This document shows, in pieces, positions 1-11,026 of a DNA stretch of 64,000 nt. The notes under the pieces are model-generated. The model saw only the letters and a program-made list of their open reading frames with translations. It searched no databases and was not told the DNA's origin. The position numbers and the translations under genes were made by a program. Position 1 is the first letter of the stretch. Every line of letters starts with the position of its first letter. This DNA is from Pycnopodia helianthoides (taxonomy: Eukaryota > Echinodermata > Asteroidea > Forcipulatida > Asteriidae): contig CM063247.1 in NCBI GenBank assembly GCA_032158295.1, positions 8,188,675 through 8,252,674 of the forward strand, read 5' to 3'.

Positions 1-2360
1 AAACGTTTAAGCCACACCACAGACCTGCCAGCGGCGCATCCGGGGGGGGGGCTTGAGGTCCCCCCCCCCCCCCAGAGGATCCCCGAAAAGGGAGGGGAAG
101 GAGAAAAGTCGCAAGTGCGTGTGTGTGTGTGTGTGTAATTTTTTCCCCGGCTGCAAGATTTTTTTTTCTTCAGTCTTATGCCATTCGCAAAAGAAAACAA
201 AAAGTAAGAGGGGGGCGGGGTAGAAAGAGAGCGAGCGAGAAGATACTGGGAATGGTAGGGAAAATAATATTCTGAAATAAACAATAATAATTGCTGTATA
301 ACTGCCCGTTTGATATGAATACCGCAAAGCCTGTTCCACAACAGACCCATGATTGTCTTCATACACTATTTTGTTTGCATGGTTCCGCGTGCGTACCTAA
401 AAGCTGAGGGAAAATAATGAAAATACTTTAATTTTGAGATGAGCTCAATGTCAAAAGTGATGCTTTGAACGATGCCTTTGTCAACGAAAAATGTGAGAAC
501 TTGGCTTTTGTGAGCAATTTTACTATTATTTGTATCGGTTTAAATAATGTCACTCGAACTGATGTTCATAAAACACGGAATGAAAATTTAAAAAACGCGC
601 AACGTTTTTTGTTGTTGTCTAAGTTGGCCAAGGGTTAAACTCTGCTGTTTCTACATAAATGGAAAGCATTGTCCCCATTTTTTTTTTTTTTCGAGCGAAA
701 CAATCATATTGTTTAAAGGCAAAACAAGCGCATTAAAACTGTTCTAAACCTGGGTAAAAATAGTAAACGCCTTTGAAATGTCAAAGAGTGCAACATAGAG
801 CATCATCATTTTAGACAAAATTCCCAGGGTCCTACAGCGGCCCCCCCCCCCCCCCGGATCGACCCCAGGCCGTAAGGCTTCGCGTTTGATCTGGAATTCC
901 GTTTTTATACCAATGGCTAGCGTGGGCACCCTTAAAGTAAAAAAGAAGAAAAAAAATAATAATAAACTAAACAATAACTTGTCAAAAGGCAAATTAATTT
1001 AAATGGAGTAATTATGTGTAAAACACCTCTGAAGTGTCTAACATTGCACCGGACAGCACCTAATGTAAAACAAAAAAAATATAGTAAACTATCCCTGGGC
1101 CCTAAAGCGGGCCCATGACCTAACGCCCTAAGGCTTTGAGATTCACTTAAAAATTGTTCGTCTTGAAGAAATGTCCCACGCTATAATACACAGCAAAGGG
1201 GTGGCACATTGTTTTTGACCACCCTCTCCATTTCAGAAGTGTTTAAACAAGTGTGCATATTTCTCTGTTTTATAGGCATATATACGGAGACTCAATTTTT
1301 CACCCCAAAGGCTCAGAGCTTCCGGGGGCTTTGCCCCCTGGACCCCCCCCCCCCCACACCAGAGGCCGTACGGCCGCTCCTGGACCCCACCCGTTACAAT
1401 TCTTTGAGCAACCACCACCCCCCCCCCCCCACTACCAAAGACATAATCAGTGGGTGCGCCGTAGAGACCTGCCAATGGTATTCCCAAAGCTATCGGATCT
1501 CAGCGTCGCTGTGTCAAAGAGCCGAATTCAAGCTGATAATGGGCTCATCCAAAATGAAAACTCCCCTGGCTGTGGATGGAACGGTGAACTATATGGCCAG
1601 CGGGTGCCATTTTGAAAGAGTACCCCAAATGCTCCAGTTGTATTCAACAGCCCAAGGAGGCACAATATTGAACCATTATTATGGTTTACAAGGTGCAGTG
1701 TATAGGAACAATTATGTAGCCAATCAAACCAGGAAACGCTTCTATCTACCGCCTCACCGGGCATCTTCTTGACTGTAGTCTAGTCAATTTGTGCAAAAAA
1801 ATGGCTTGACCTAGACAAAATTGCAACAGAAATGATTTTTTTTTGCAAGTGTCTCTTGAAACCCTCCCAAACAACATATCAAAAAAGTAGAAAAAGGAAG
1901 TCGTGGAAATATGCCTAACTTGCATGAATTAAAAATTGCCGCTTTTGCCTCTCCCCAGTAAAAATATAGGTTTTCTCGGTCAAATTCGGCAATTGAGCAG
2001 CCAATTTAATTTTCGTGCGCTCGAATTAAAGCTATTTTGCCTCTCCAGTTTTTACTGCGTTTCAAATTCAATAATTCGGGCATTCAATTTCGTTTTGAGA
2101 CATTCAAAATCCTTTCGCACTGTGTTCAATTTTAGCATATCGGCATTCTTTTTCGTGACGCACAATCATCATTCAATTTAGCAAAGCTGGTTTGACTGAA
2201 GATTTTTACTGATTTTGTTCTTCTTTCAATTTCGTAAAGAGGCAATCAAGTGCCAATAAATAAACCGTATTTATGCCTTTAAGAATCGAAAGGAAACAAA
2301 AGTTTTTTAGATTGCACAAATTCCAGAAATGACTGCCCAAAAATGAATTTGAATGACTAA
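1..2360. other. Gene-free flank with poly-C tracts
   Basis: No coding exon could be supported here on either strand. The stretch contains several runs of 12-16 C (near 61, 841, 1345 and 1418), a GT microsatellite near 119-136, and phrases such as GGGGGCTTTGCCCCCTGGAC (about 1322) that look like remnants of dispersed repeats. A 187-codon open frame at 1209-1772 (+) resembles no family I recognise, overlaps a poly-C/poly-P tract and has no splice or promoter context, so it is not called as a gene. From about 1940 to 2200 the sequence is AT-rich with repeated ATTCAATTT-like words. Confidence 0.5.
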
Positions 2361-5300
2361 AAATTTTCCCGGGGCCCGGGGGCCCCGGGGGGAAAGGGTT
2401 TTCCCGGTCCCTGGGCCCGGGAAAAAACTTTCTCCGGGCCCGGGGGCCGGGTAAAGGTTTTCCCCGGTGCCTCGGGCCGGGTAAAAACTTTCTCCGGGCC
2501 CTGGGGCCCGGGAAAGGGTTTTTCCCGGGCCTGGGGCCGGGTAAAAACTTTCTCCGGGCCCCGGGGGCCCCGGGAAAAGGGTTTTTCCCCCGGTGCCTGG
2601 GGCCCGGGGTAAAAACTTTCTCCGGGCCCGGGGCCCCCGGGAAAAGGGTTTTCCCCGGGCCTCGGCCGGGTAAAAACTTTTCCCCCGGCCCCGGGGCCCG
2701 GGGGGGTAAATTTTTTTCCCGGTGCTGGGGCCCGGGTAAAAACTTTCTCCGGGCCCTGGGGCCCGGGTAAAGGTTTTCCCCGGTGCCTCGGGCCGGGTAA
2801 AAACCTTTCTCCGGGCCCTGGGGCCCGGGTAAAGGTTTTCCCCGGTGCCTCGGGCCGGGTAAAAACCTTTCTCCGGGCCCTGGGGCCCGGGTAAAGGTTT
2901 TCCCCGGTGCCTCGGGCCGGGTAAAAACCTTTCTCCGGGCCCTGGGGCCCGGGTAAAGGTTTTCCCCGGTGCCTCGGGCCGGGTAAAAACCTTTCTCCGG
3001 GCCCTGGGGCCCGGGTAAAGGTTTTCCCCGGTGCCTCGGGCCGGGTAAAAACCTTTCTCCGGGCCCTGGGCCCGGGTAAAGGTTTTCCCCGGTGCCTCGG
3101 GCCGGGTAAAAACCTTTCTCCGGGCCCTGGGGCCCGGGTAAAGGTTTTCCCCGGTGCCTCGGGCCGGGTAAAAACCTTTCTCCGGGCCCTGGGGCCCGGT
3201 AAAGGTTTTCCCCGGTGCCTCGGGCCGGGTAAAAACCTTTCTCCGGGCCCTGGGCCCGGGGTAAAGGTTTTCCGCCCCGTGCCTCGGGCCGGGTAAAAAC
3301 CTTTCTCCGGGCCTGGGGCCCGGGTAAAGGTTTTCCCCGGTGCCTCGGGCGGGTAAAAACTTTCTCCGGCCCTGGGGCCCGGGTAAAGGTTTTCCCCGGT
3401 GCCTCGGCCGGGAAAAACCTTTCTCCGGCCCTGGGGCCGGGTCCGGGTGGCCGTCCCGGGCCGGGGCCGTTCGGCCTGCCCGGTGTTTTCCCCGGTCCTC
3501 CAACCTGGCCGGCCAAGGCCCGGGTGGGTTTACCCTTCCCGGGCCGGGTAAAGTTTCTCCCGGGCCCTGGGCCCGGTAAATTTTCCCCGGCCCGGGCCGG
3601 TAAACTTTTCCTCCGGGCCCGGGCTAACGGTTCCCGGCCGGGGGTTCCAACGTCCTCCGGGCCTGGCCCGGGGTTCCCGGGTGGTTTCGGCCGGTGACGT
3701 AAACCTTCTCCGGGCCCTGGGGCCCGGGTAAAGTTTTCCCCGGTGCCTCGGGCCGGGTAAAAACCTTTCTCCGGGCCCTGGGCCCGGGAAAGGTTTTCCC
3801 CGGTGCCGGCCGGGTAAAACCCTTTCTCCGCCGGGCCCGGGTAAAGGTTTTCCCCGGTGCCTCGGGCCGGGTAAAAACCTTTCTCCGGGCCCTGGGGCGG
3901 AAAGGTTTTCCCGTGCCTCGGGCCGGGAAAAACCTTTCTCCGGCCTGGGGCCCGGTAAAGGTTTTCCCCGGTGCCTCGGGCCGGGTAAAAACCTTTCTCC
4001 GGGCCCTGGGGCCCGGGTAAAGGTTTTCCCTGCCTCGGGCCGGGTAAAACCTTTCCTCCGGGCCCGGGCCGGGGTAAAGTTTTCCCCGTGCCCGGGCCCG
4101 GGTAAAAGTTTTCCCCGGTGCCTCGGGCCGGGTAAAAACTTTCTCCGGGCCCTGGCCCGGGTAAAGTCCGTTTCTCCGGGCCTGGGCCCGGGTAAAGTTT
4201 CCCGGGCCTCGGGCCGGGTAAAAACCTTTCTCCGGGCCCTGGGCCGGGTAAAGGTTTTCCCCTGCCTCGGCGGTAAAAAGTTTCCCGGGCCTGGGCCGGG
4301 TAAAGGTTTTTCCCCGGTGCCTCGGGCCGGGTAAAAACCTTTCCGGGCCCTGGGCCCGGGAAAGGTTTTCCCCGGTCCTCGGGCCGGGTAAAAACCTTTT
4401 TTCCGGGCCCGGGGCCCGGGAAAGGTTTTCCCCGGTGCCTCGGGCCGGGATAAAGCTCCCTCGGGCCTGGGCCCGGGTAAAGGTTTTCCCCGGGCCTCGG
4501 CCGGGTAAACCTTTCCCGGGCCTGGGCCCGGGGCCGGTAGTGTTCCCTCCCGGCGGGTAAAAACTTTCTCCGGCCCTGGGGCCCGGGTAAGGTTTTCCCC
4601 GGTGCCTCGGGCCGGGTAAAAACCTTTCTCCGGGCCCTGGGGCCGGGTAAAGGTTTTCCCCGGTGCCCGGGCCGGGTAAAAACCTTCTCCGGCCCTGGGC
4701 CCGGGTAAAGGTTTTCCCGGTGCCTCGGGCCGGGATAAACCTTTCCCGGCCCGGGCCCGGGGGTAAAGTTTTCCCGGGCCCGGGCCGGTAAAAACTTTCT
4801 CCGGGCCCTGGGCCCGGGAAAGGTTTTCCCCGGTGCCTCGGGCCGGGTAAAAACCTTTCTCCGGCCCTGGGGCCCGGGTAAGGTTTTCCCCGGTGCCTCG
4901 GCCGGTAAAACTTTCCCGGGCCCTGGGGCCCGGGTAAGGTTTTCCCCGGCCTCGGGCCGGGTAAAAACTTTCCCGGGCCCGGGTCTGCTGGGGTAAAGTT
5001 TTCCCCGGTCCTCGGGCCGGGTAAAAACTTTCCCGGCGTGTTCCCCGGCCTGGGCCGGGTAAAAGCTTTTCCCGGTGCTCGGGCGGGTAAAACTTTCTCC
5101 CGGGCCTGGGCCGGGTAAAAACTTTTCCCCGGGCTGGCCGGGTGAGTAAAACCTTTCTCCGGGCCCTGGCGGCCCGGCGTAAAGGTTTTCCCCGGTGCTC
5201 GGGCCGGGTAAAAACCTTTCTCCGGGCCCTGGGGCCCGGTAAAGGTTTTCCCCGGTGCCTCGGGCCGGTAAAACCTTTCTCCGGGCCCTGGGGCCCGGGT

Positions 5301-6915
5301 AAAGTTTTCCCCGGTGCCTCGGGCCGGGTAAAAACCTTTCTCCGGGCCCTGGGCCGGGTAAAGGTTTTCCCCGGTGCCTCGGGCCGGGTAAAAACCTTTC
5401 TCCGGGCCCGGGGCCCGGGTAAGGTTTTCCCCGTGCCTCGGGCCGGGTAAAAACCTTTCTCCGGCCCTGGGGCCCGGGTAAAGGTTTTCCCCGGTGCCTC
5501 GGGCCGGGTAAAAACCTTTCTTCCCGGGCCCTGGGGCCCGGGTAAAGGTTTTCCCCGGTGCCTCGGGCCGGGTAAAAACCTTTCTCCGGGCCCTGGGGCC
5601 CGGTAAAGGTTTTCCCCGGTGCCTCGGGCGGGTAAAAACCTTTCTCCGGGCCCTGGGGCCCGGGTAAAGGTTTCCCCGGTGCCTCGGGCCGGGTAAAAAC
5701 CTTTCTCCGGGCCCTGGGGCCCGGGTAAAGGTTTTCCCCGGTGCCTGGGCCGGGTAAAGCTTTTCCCGGGCCTGGGCCCGGGTAAAGTTTTCCCGGGCCT
5801 CGGGGCCCGGGTAAAAGTTTTCCCGGGCCCTGGGCCCGGGTAAAGTTTTCCCCGGTGCCCGGGCCGGGTAAAAACCTTTCTCCGGGCCCTGGGGCCCGGG
5901 TAAAGGTTTTCCCCGGTGCCTCGGGCCGGGTAAAAACCTTTCTCCGGGCCCTGGGGCCCGGGTAAAGGTTTTCCCCGGTGCCTCGGGCCGGGTAAAAACC
6001 TTTCTCCGGGCCCTGGGGCCCGGGTAAAGGTTTTCCCCGGTGCCTCGGGCCGGGTAAAAACCTTTCTCCGGGCCCTGGGGCCCGGGTAAAGGTTTTCCCC
6101 GGTGCCTCGGGCCGGGTAAAAACCTTTCTCCGGGCCCTGGGGCCCGGGTAAAGGTTTTCCCCGGTGCCTCGGGCCGGGTAAAAACCTTTCTCCGGGCCCT
6201 GGGGCCCGGGTAAAGGTTTTCCCCGGTGCCTCGGGCCGGGTAAAAACCTTTCTCCGGCCCTGGGGCCCGGGTAAAGGTTTTCCCCCGGTGCCTCGGGCCG
6301 GGTAAAAACCTTTCTCCGGGCCCTGGGGCCCGGGTAAAGGTTTTCCCCGGTGCCTCGGGCCGGGTAAAAACCTTTCTCCGGGCCCTGGGGCCCGGGTAAA
6401 GGTTTTCCCCGTGCCTCGGGCCGGGTAAAAACTTTCTCCGGGCCCTGGGGCCCGGGTGAAGGTTTTCCCCGGTGCCTCGGGCCGGGTAAAAACTTTCTCG
6501 GGCCCTGGGGCCCGGGTAAGGTTTTCCCCGGTGCCTCGGGCCGGGTAAAAACTTTCTCCGGGCCCTGGGGCCCGGGAAGGTTTTCCCCGGTGCCTCGGGC
6601 CGGGTAAAAACTTTCTCCGGGCCCTGGGGCCCGGGTGAAGGTTTTCCCCGGTGCCTCGGGCCGGGTAAAAACTTTCTCCGGGCCCTGGGGCCCGGGTGAA
6701 GGTTTTCCCCGGTGCCTCGGGCCGGGTAAAAACTTTCTCCGGGCCCTGGGGCCCGGGTGAAGGTTTTCCCCGGTGCCTCGGGCCGGGTAAAAACTTTCTC
6801 CGGGCCCTGGGGCCCGGGTGAAGGTTTTCCCCGGTGCCTCGGGCCGGGTAAAAACTTTCTCCGGGCCCTGGGGCCCGGGTGAAGGTTTTCCCCGGTGCCT
6901 CGGGCCGGGTAAAAA
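2361..6915. repeat. GC-rich tandem array, 62-bp period (two ~31-bp halves)
   Basis: About 73 tandem units. The best-preserved stretch (5,880-6,400) repeats exactly every 62 bp. Each unit is a dimer: one half carries CTGGGGCCCGGGTAAAGG followed by TTTTCCCC, the other GGTGCCTCGGGCCGGGTAAAAA followed by a CTTTCTCC-type tail. Both halves share a GGGCC(C)GGGTAAA core, so the array probably arose from a 31-bp monomer. Units are regular at 2,750-3,400 and 5,150-6,900 but ragged at 3,440-5,140, where most differences are changes in G/C run length or small deletions. The minus strand is open in all frames over long distances because the unit lacks stop codons there; this follows from composition and is not evidence of a protein. 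Confidence 0.95.
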
Positions 6916-7980
6916 TTTTATCTGGCCACGGCACCGAGGCCGGGTAAAAACTTGCCCTGGCTCTTGGGCTTGGTAAAAACTTTATCCGGCTCCTCGGGCG
7001 GAGTAAAAATTAAAATCCCGGTGCCTCGGGCCAGGTTTAAAACTTTCCCCGGCTTCTCGGGCCGTGTAATCAATTTTCCCCGGTGCCGTGAGCTGGGTAA
7101 AAATTTTCCCTGGCTCCTCGGACCTCGTTAAAAAATTCCCGGGTGCAGTAGGCCAGGTGAAAAATTTCACGGCTACTCGGGTGTCTTCGGGCCCCGGTAA
7201 AACAATATCCCGGTTCTTAGGGCCGGGTAAAAAAATTCCTTGGTGCCGTGAGCTGGTAAAAAAACTTTCCCCGGCTCCTCTGGCCGGGTAAAAAAATTTC
7301 CCTTTTCCTTGGGCCGGGTTAAAAAAAAAAAAAAAAAAAAACGTTCCCGGCTTCTCGTGGCTGATAAAACATTTCCCCGGTGCCGTGGTCCGGGTAAAAA
7401 CTCTCCCCGGCTCCTCGGGCCGGGTTAAAAAATTCCCTAGTTACTTGGGCCGGATGTGCGTGCATTGTTAGTCTCGTCTACGTTGTCAGTACTCACCTTT
7501 ATTGGCAAAAGCCATAGACTTGTGGACAAGTCGTTAGATGATTGTCGCGGTAATAATAATGCGTGGTGTTTCGTGTGGATGTTAGTCTTGTTTACGGTGT
7601 CAGTACGACCCTTTATTGGCGAAAGCGTAGACTTGTGGACAAGTCGTTAAATGTTTGTCGCGGTGATAATAATGCGTGGTGTTTCGTGTTGATGCGTACG
7701 CATTGTTAGTCTTGTTTACGTTGTCAGTACGACCATTTATTGGCAAAAGCGTAGACTTGTAGACAAGTCGTTAAATGTTTGTCGCGGTGATAACACTGCA
7801 TCCCGGCTCACGGACAAGGAAAGTTTGTATCCGGCCCGCGGCACCGGGAAATGTTTTACCAGGCCCGAGTAACCGGGGACAGTTTTTACCCAGCCCACGG
7901 CACCGGGGAAATGTTTTACCCGGCCCGACCGTGGAGCCCGGGAAAGTTTTTACTTGACAAACGGCACCGGAAATGTTTTA
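6916..7980. repeat. Mixed repeat block, copy 1
   Basis: A block of about 1.07 kb that follows the 62-bp array. Its first half (6,916-7,455) consists of diverged ~31-bp monomers of the form GGTAAAAA...CCCCGGCTCCTCGGGCC plus a 21-base A run near 7,321. Then come three ~114-124-bp repeats (7,467-7,795), and then monomers in the opposite orientation (7,800-7,980, read as GGCACCGGGGAAATGTTTTA). The same block recurs at about 8,231-9,314, offset by about 1,335 bp, with only scattered single-base differences. Confidence 0.9.
7467..7795. repeat. Three tandem copies of a ~114-124-bp sequence
   Basis: Copies start with GTTAGTCTYGTYTACG at about 7,467, 7,581 and 7,705. Each continues through TTTATTGGC, the phrase AGACTTGTGGACAAGTCGTT and GTCGCGGT. 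They are unrelated in sequence to the GC-rich monomers on either side and mark the point where the monomers change orientation. Short open frames inside them repeat between blocks but match nothing I know. Confidence 0.85.
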
Positions 7981-8230
7981 CCCGGTGCCTCGGGCCGGGT
8001 AAAAACTTTCTCCGGGCCCTGGGGCCCGGGTAAAGGTTTTCCCCGGTGCCTCGGGCCGGGTAAAAACTTTCTCCGGGCCCTGGGGCCCGGGTAAAGGTTT
8101 TCCCCGGTGCCTCGGGCCGGGTAAAAACTTTCTCCGGGCCCTGGGGCCCGGGTAAAGGTTTTCCCCGGTGCCTCGGGCCGGGTAAAAACTTTCTCCGGGC
8201 CCTGGGGCCCGGGTAAAGGTTTTCCCGGGC
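7981..8230. repeat. Four 62-bp units between the two mixed blocks
   Basis: Four units identical in type to the main array and in its original orientation. They restart abruptly after the inverted monomers of block 1, at the join TTTTACCC/GGTGCCTCGG. Block 2 follows directly. The order array, block, four units, block suggests the duplicated unit comprised a short piece of array plus the block. Confidence 0.9.
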
Positions 8231-9314
8231 CGGAGGACCTGGGTAAAAATTTTATCTGGCCCACGGCACCGAGGCCGGGTAAAAACTTGCCCTGGCTCTT
8301 GGGCTTGGTAAAAACTTTATCCGGCTCCTCGGGCGGAGTAAAAATAAAAATCCCGGTGCCTCGGGCCAGGTTAAAACTTTCCCCGGCTTCTCGGGCCGTG
8401 TAATCAATTTTCCCCGGTGCCGTAAGCTGGGTAAAAATTTTCCCTGGCTCCTCGGACCTCGTTAAAAAATTCCCGGGTGCCGTAGGCCAGGTGAAAAATT
8501 TCACGGCTACTCGGGTGTCTTCGGGCCCCCGGTAAAACAATATCCCGGTTCTTAGGGCCGGGTAAAAAAATTCCTTGGTGCCGTGAGCTGGTAAATAAAC
8601 TTTCCCCGGCTCCTCGGGCCGGGTAAAAAAATTTCCCTTTTCCTTGGGCCGGGTTAAAAAAAAAAAAAAAAAAAAAACGTTCCCGGCTTCTCGTGGCTGA
8701 TAAAACATTTCCCCGGTGCCGTGGTCGGGTAAAAACTCTCCCCGGCTCCTCGGGCCGGGTTAAAAAATTCCCTAGTTACTTGGGCCGGATGTGCGTGCAT
8801 TGTTAGTCTCGTCTACGTTGTCAGTACTCACCTTTATTGGCAAAAGCCATAGACTTGTGGACAAGTCGTTAGATGATTGTCGCGGTAATAATAATGCGTG
8901 GTGTTTCGTGTGGATGTTAGTCTTGTTTACGGTGTCAGTACGACCCTTTATTGGCGAAAGCGTAGACTTGTGGACAAGTCGTTAAATGTTTGTCGCGGTG
9001 ATAATAATGCGTGGTGTTTCGTGTTGATGCGTACGCATTGTTAGTCTTGTTTACGTTGTCAGTACGACCATTTATTGGCAAAAGCGTAGACTTGTAGACA
9101 AGTCGTGAAATGTTTGTCGCGGTGATAACACTGCATCCCGGCTCACGGACAAGGAAAGTTTGTATCCGGCCCGCGGCACCGGGAAATGTTTTACCAGGCC
9201 CGAGTAACCGGGGACAGTTTTTACCCAGCCCACGGCACCGGGGAAATGTTTTACCCGGCCCGACCGTGGAGCCCGGGAAAGTTTTTACTTGACACACGGC
9301 ACCGGAAATGTTTT
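8231..9314. repeat. Mixed repeat block, copy 2
   Basis: Second copy of the block described at 6,916-7,980, including the poly-A run (about 8,655), the three ~118-bp repeats (8,802-9,130) and the inverted monomers (9,135-9,314). It diverges from copy 1 after about 9,320, where further inverted monomers (9,315-9,412) continue instead of the 62-bp array. Confidence 0.9.
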
Positions 9315-9414
9315 ACCCGGCCCGAGGAGCCGGGGAATTTTTTTTACCCAGCCCACGGCACCGGGGAAATGTTTTACCAGGCCTGAGGAGCCGGGGAAAG
9401 TTTTTAGCCCACAG

Positions 9415-10290
9415 TTTCCGCATATAAAACCCATATGGGCCTTTGCATATTCTGCCCACATGGGATTGCACACATTTCCCCCATACTATGATACCCAAAT
9501 GGGACACTGCATACACTGCCCATATGGGATTGCCCATATCTTTCCCGTATAATACCAAAATGGGCCACTGTATATTCTGCCCATATGGGATTGCCCACAT
9601 TTGACCCATATGGGCCTTTGCATAGTCTGCCCATTTGGGAGTGCCCATATTTTCCTCATATGGTACACATGGACCCACTGCAGATTTTGCCCATATTTTC
9701 CCCATCTGAAACCCACATTTACCCCATCTGAAACCCATATGGGCCTTTGCATATTCTGCCATATGGGATTGCCCATGTTTTCCCCAAGATACCCATGGGC
9801 CACTGCATACACTGCCCATATGGGATCGCCCATGTTTTCCCCATCTGAAACCCATATCGGCCTTTGCATATTCTGCCCATATGGGATTGCCCATGTTTTC
9901 CCCATGATACCTATATGGGACACTGCATATTTTGCCCATATGGGATTGCCCATGTTTTCCCCATATGATACCCAAATGGGACACTGCATATTTTGCCCAT
10001 ATGGGATTGCCCATATTTTACCCATATGATACCAATATGGGCCATTGCATATTCTGCCCATATGGGACTGCCCACATTTTCCCCATCTGAAACCCATATG
10101 GGCCCTTGCATATTCTGCCCATATGGGATTGCCCATGTTTTCCCCATATGATACCCATATGGGACACTGCATATTTTGCCAGGGTTAGCCCATGTTTTTC
10201 CCATAATATGGGACCCATATGGGAATGATCCCCATAGTATAAACCCATAAGGGCCCCATATGGGTATTTCCCAGATATTTCCCATTATTT
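9415..10290. repeat. CCCATATGGG tandem array, ~61-bp period
   Basis: About 14 units, each with two halves, each half carrying the palindrome CCCATATGGG or a close variant (containing CATATG). Typical words in order are TTTGCATATTCTGCCCATAT, GGGATTGCCCATGTTTTCCC, then CATMTGAWACC. Adjacent units are spaced 60-62 bp apart. Variation is mainly in the linker words (CATCTGAAACC versus CATATGATACC; GGGCCTTTG versus GGGACACTG). Long open frames on both strands are by-products of the repeat. The array ends just before single-copy-looking DNA upstream of GH3 gene A. Confidence 0.93.
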
Positions 10291-10311
10291 GTTCAATATG
10301 GGCTTGCTACC

Positions 10312-10620
10312 TGGGGTGGTTAATTTACCACAAATTAGTGGACAAAAAATTGAAATGCCCAGTGTATCAGTCTTCAAGATTCTGGACTAAAAAAAGGGTA
10401 CAACTTCTTTACAATAGGTAGTTGACTAATACCACATATGCAATTGTACGTGTTTTATATGGAAAATGGAATCTGTATAACTGTGGATAATTAACCACTA
10501 ATTGGTGGACCAAATTAGTCAGCTCAAAAGTTTGGTATGCCCAGTGTATCAGTCTTCAAGATTCTGGACTAAAAATTTCACTTTTACTCAGACGAAGGGT
10601 ACAAACTCTTTTCAAAATAT
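10312..10620 (+). repeat. Two direct copies of a ~110-bp sequence
   Basis: Copy 1 (about 10,312-10,412) and copy 2 (about 10,484-10,612) share TTAATTTACCAC/TTAACCACTAAT-like starts, the phrase ATGCCCAGTGTATCAGTCTT, then CAAGATTCTGGACTAAAAA and AAGGGTACAA. They lie 0.4-0.7 kb upstream of the start codon of GH3 gene A. No core promoter motif could be assigned with confidence in 10,620-11,026. Confidence 0.75.
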
Positions 10621-11026
10621 GTTTTAGTATTTAAACAGCGTAAAAATATTATGACATAACACACGGACATTGTCTCCGTGTTTGCGGCTTATTTTTTGTT
10701 ATTTAGTAACTTTTTTCTCTTTGTTTATTGCTTTACAATGACATACAGCTATAACATTTCAATATTATCTAATGAAAATTTATAAGTTATTGTCAATATT
10801 TCAGTATTGGTTCGGATAAAATAACAGCAGAAATTAGCCATTTTGTCACCTCCCTGTACTGCATGTGTTCTATTTTTGTGAATACGCGGCCGGGGCTGTT
10901 CCGCGAATACGAGCCGGCTGGTTACATTGGGCCCAATACTGTGCTAGCTTGCATGCACACGTGAACTGAACCCTTGGTAATGATGATCGAAACTACGGTG
11001 TTTTTCTTCAAACAGTTTCTGCAATT

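Noticed and set aside
1209..1772. 187-codon plus-strand frame
   Set aside because: No recognisable domain, a low-complexity Pro-rich stretch from poly-C, and no gene structure around it.
3530..6934. 1,134-codon minus-strand open frame (Gly/Pro/Arg-rich) in the GC array
   Set aside because: It is a by-product of a stop-free 62-bp repeat; several frames are open over the same DNA (also 2,206-3,516 in two frames), the unit length is not a multiple of three, and no start, splice or promoter context exists.
7456..8985. Identical 64-codon frames at 7,456 and 8,791
   Set aside because: Identity is explained by block duplication; no coding signature, and the frames cover the ~118-bp repeats.
9313..10285. 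Several overlapping open frames rich in MGNPIWA-like repeats
   Set aside because: They follow the CCCATATGGG array in multiple frames and on both strands; repeat artefacts.
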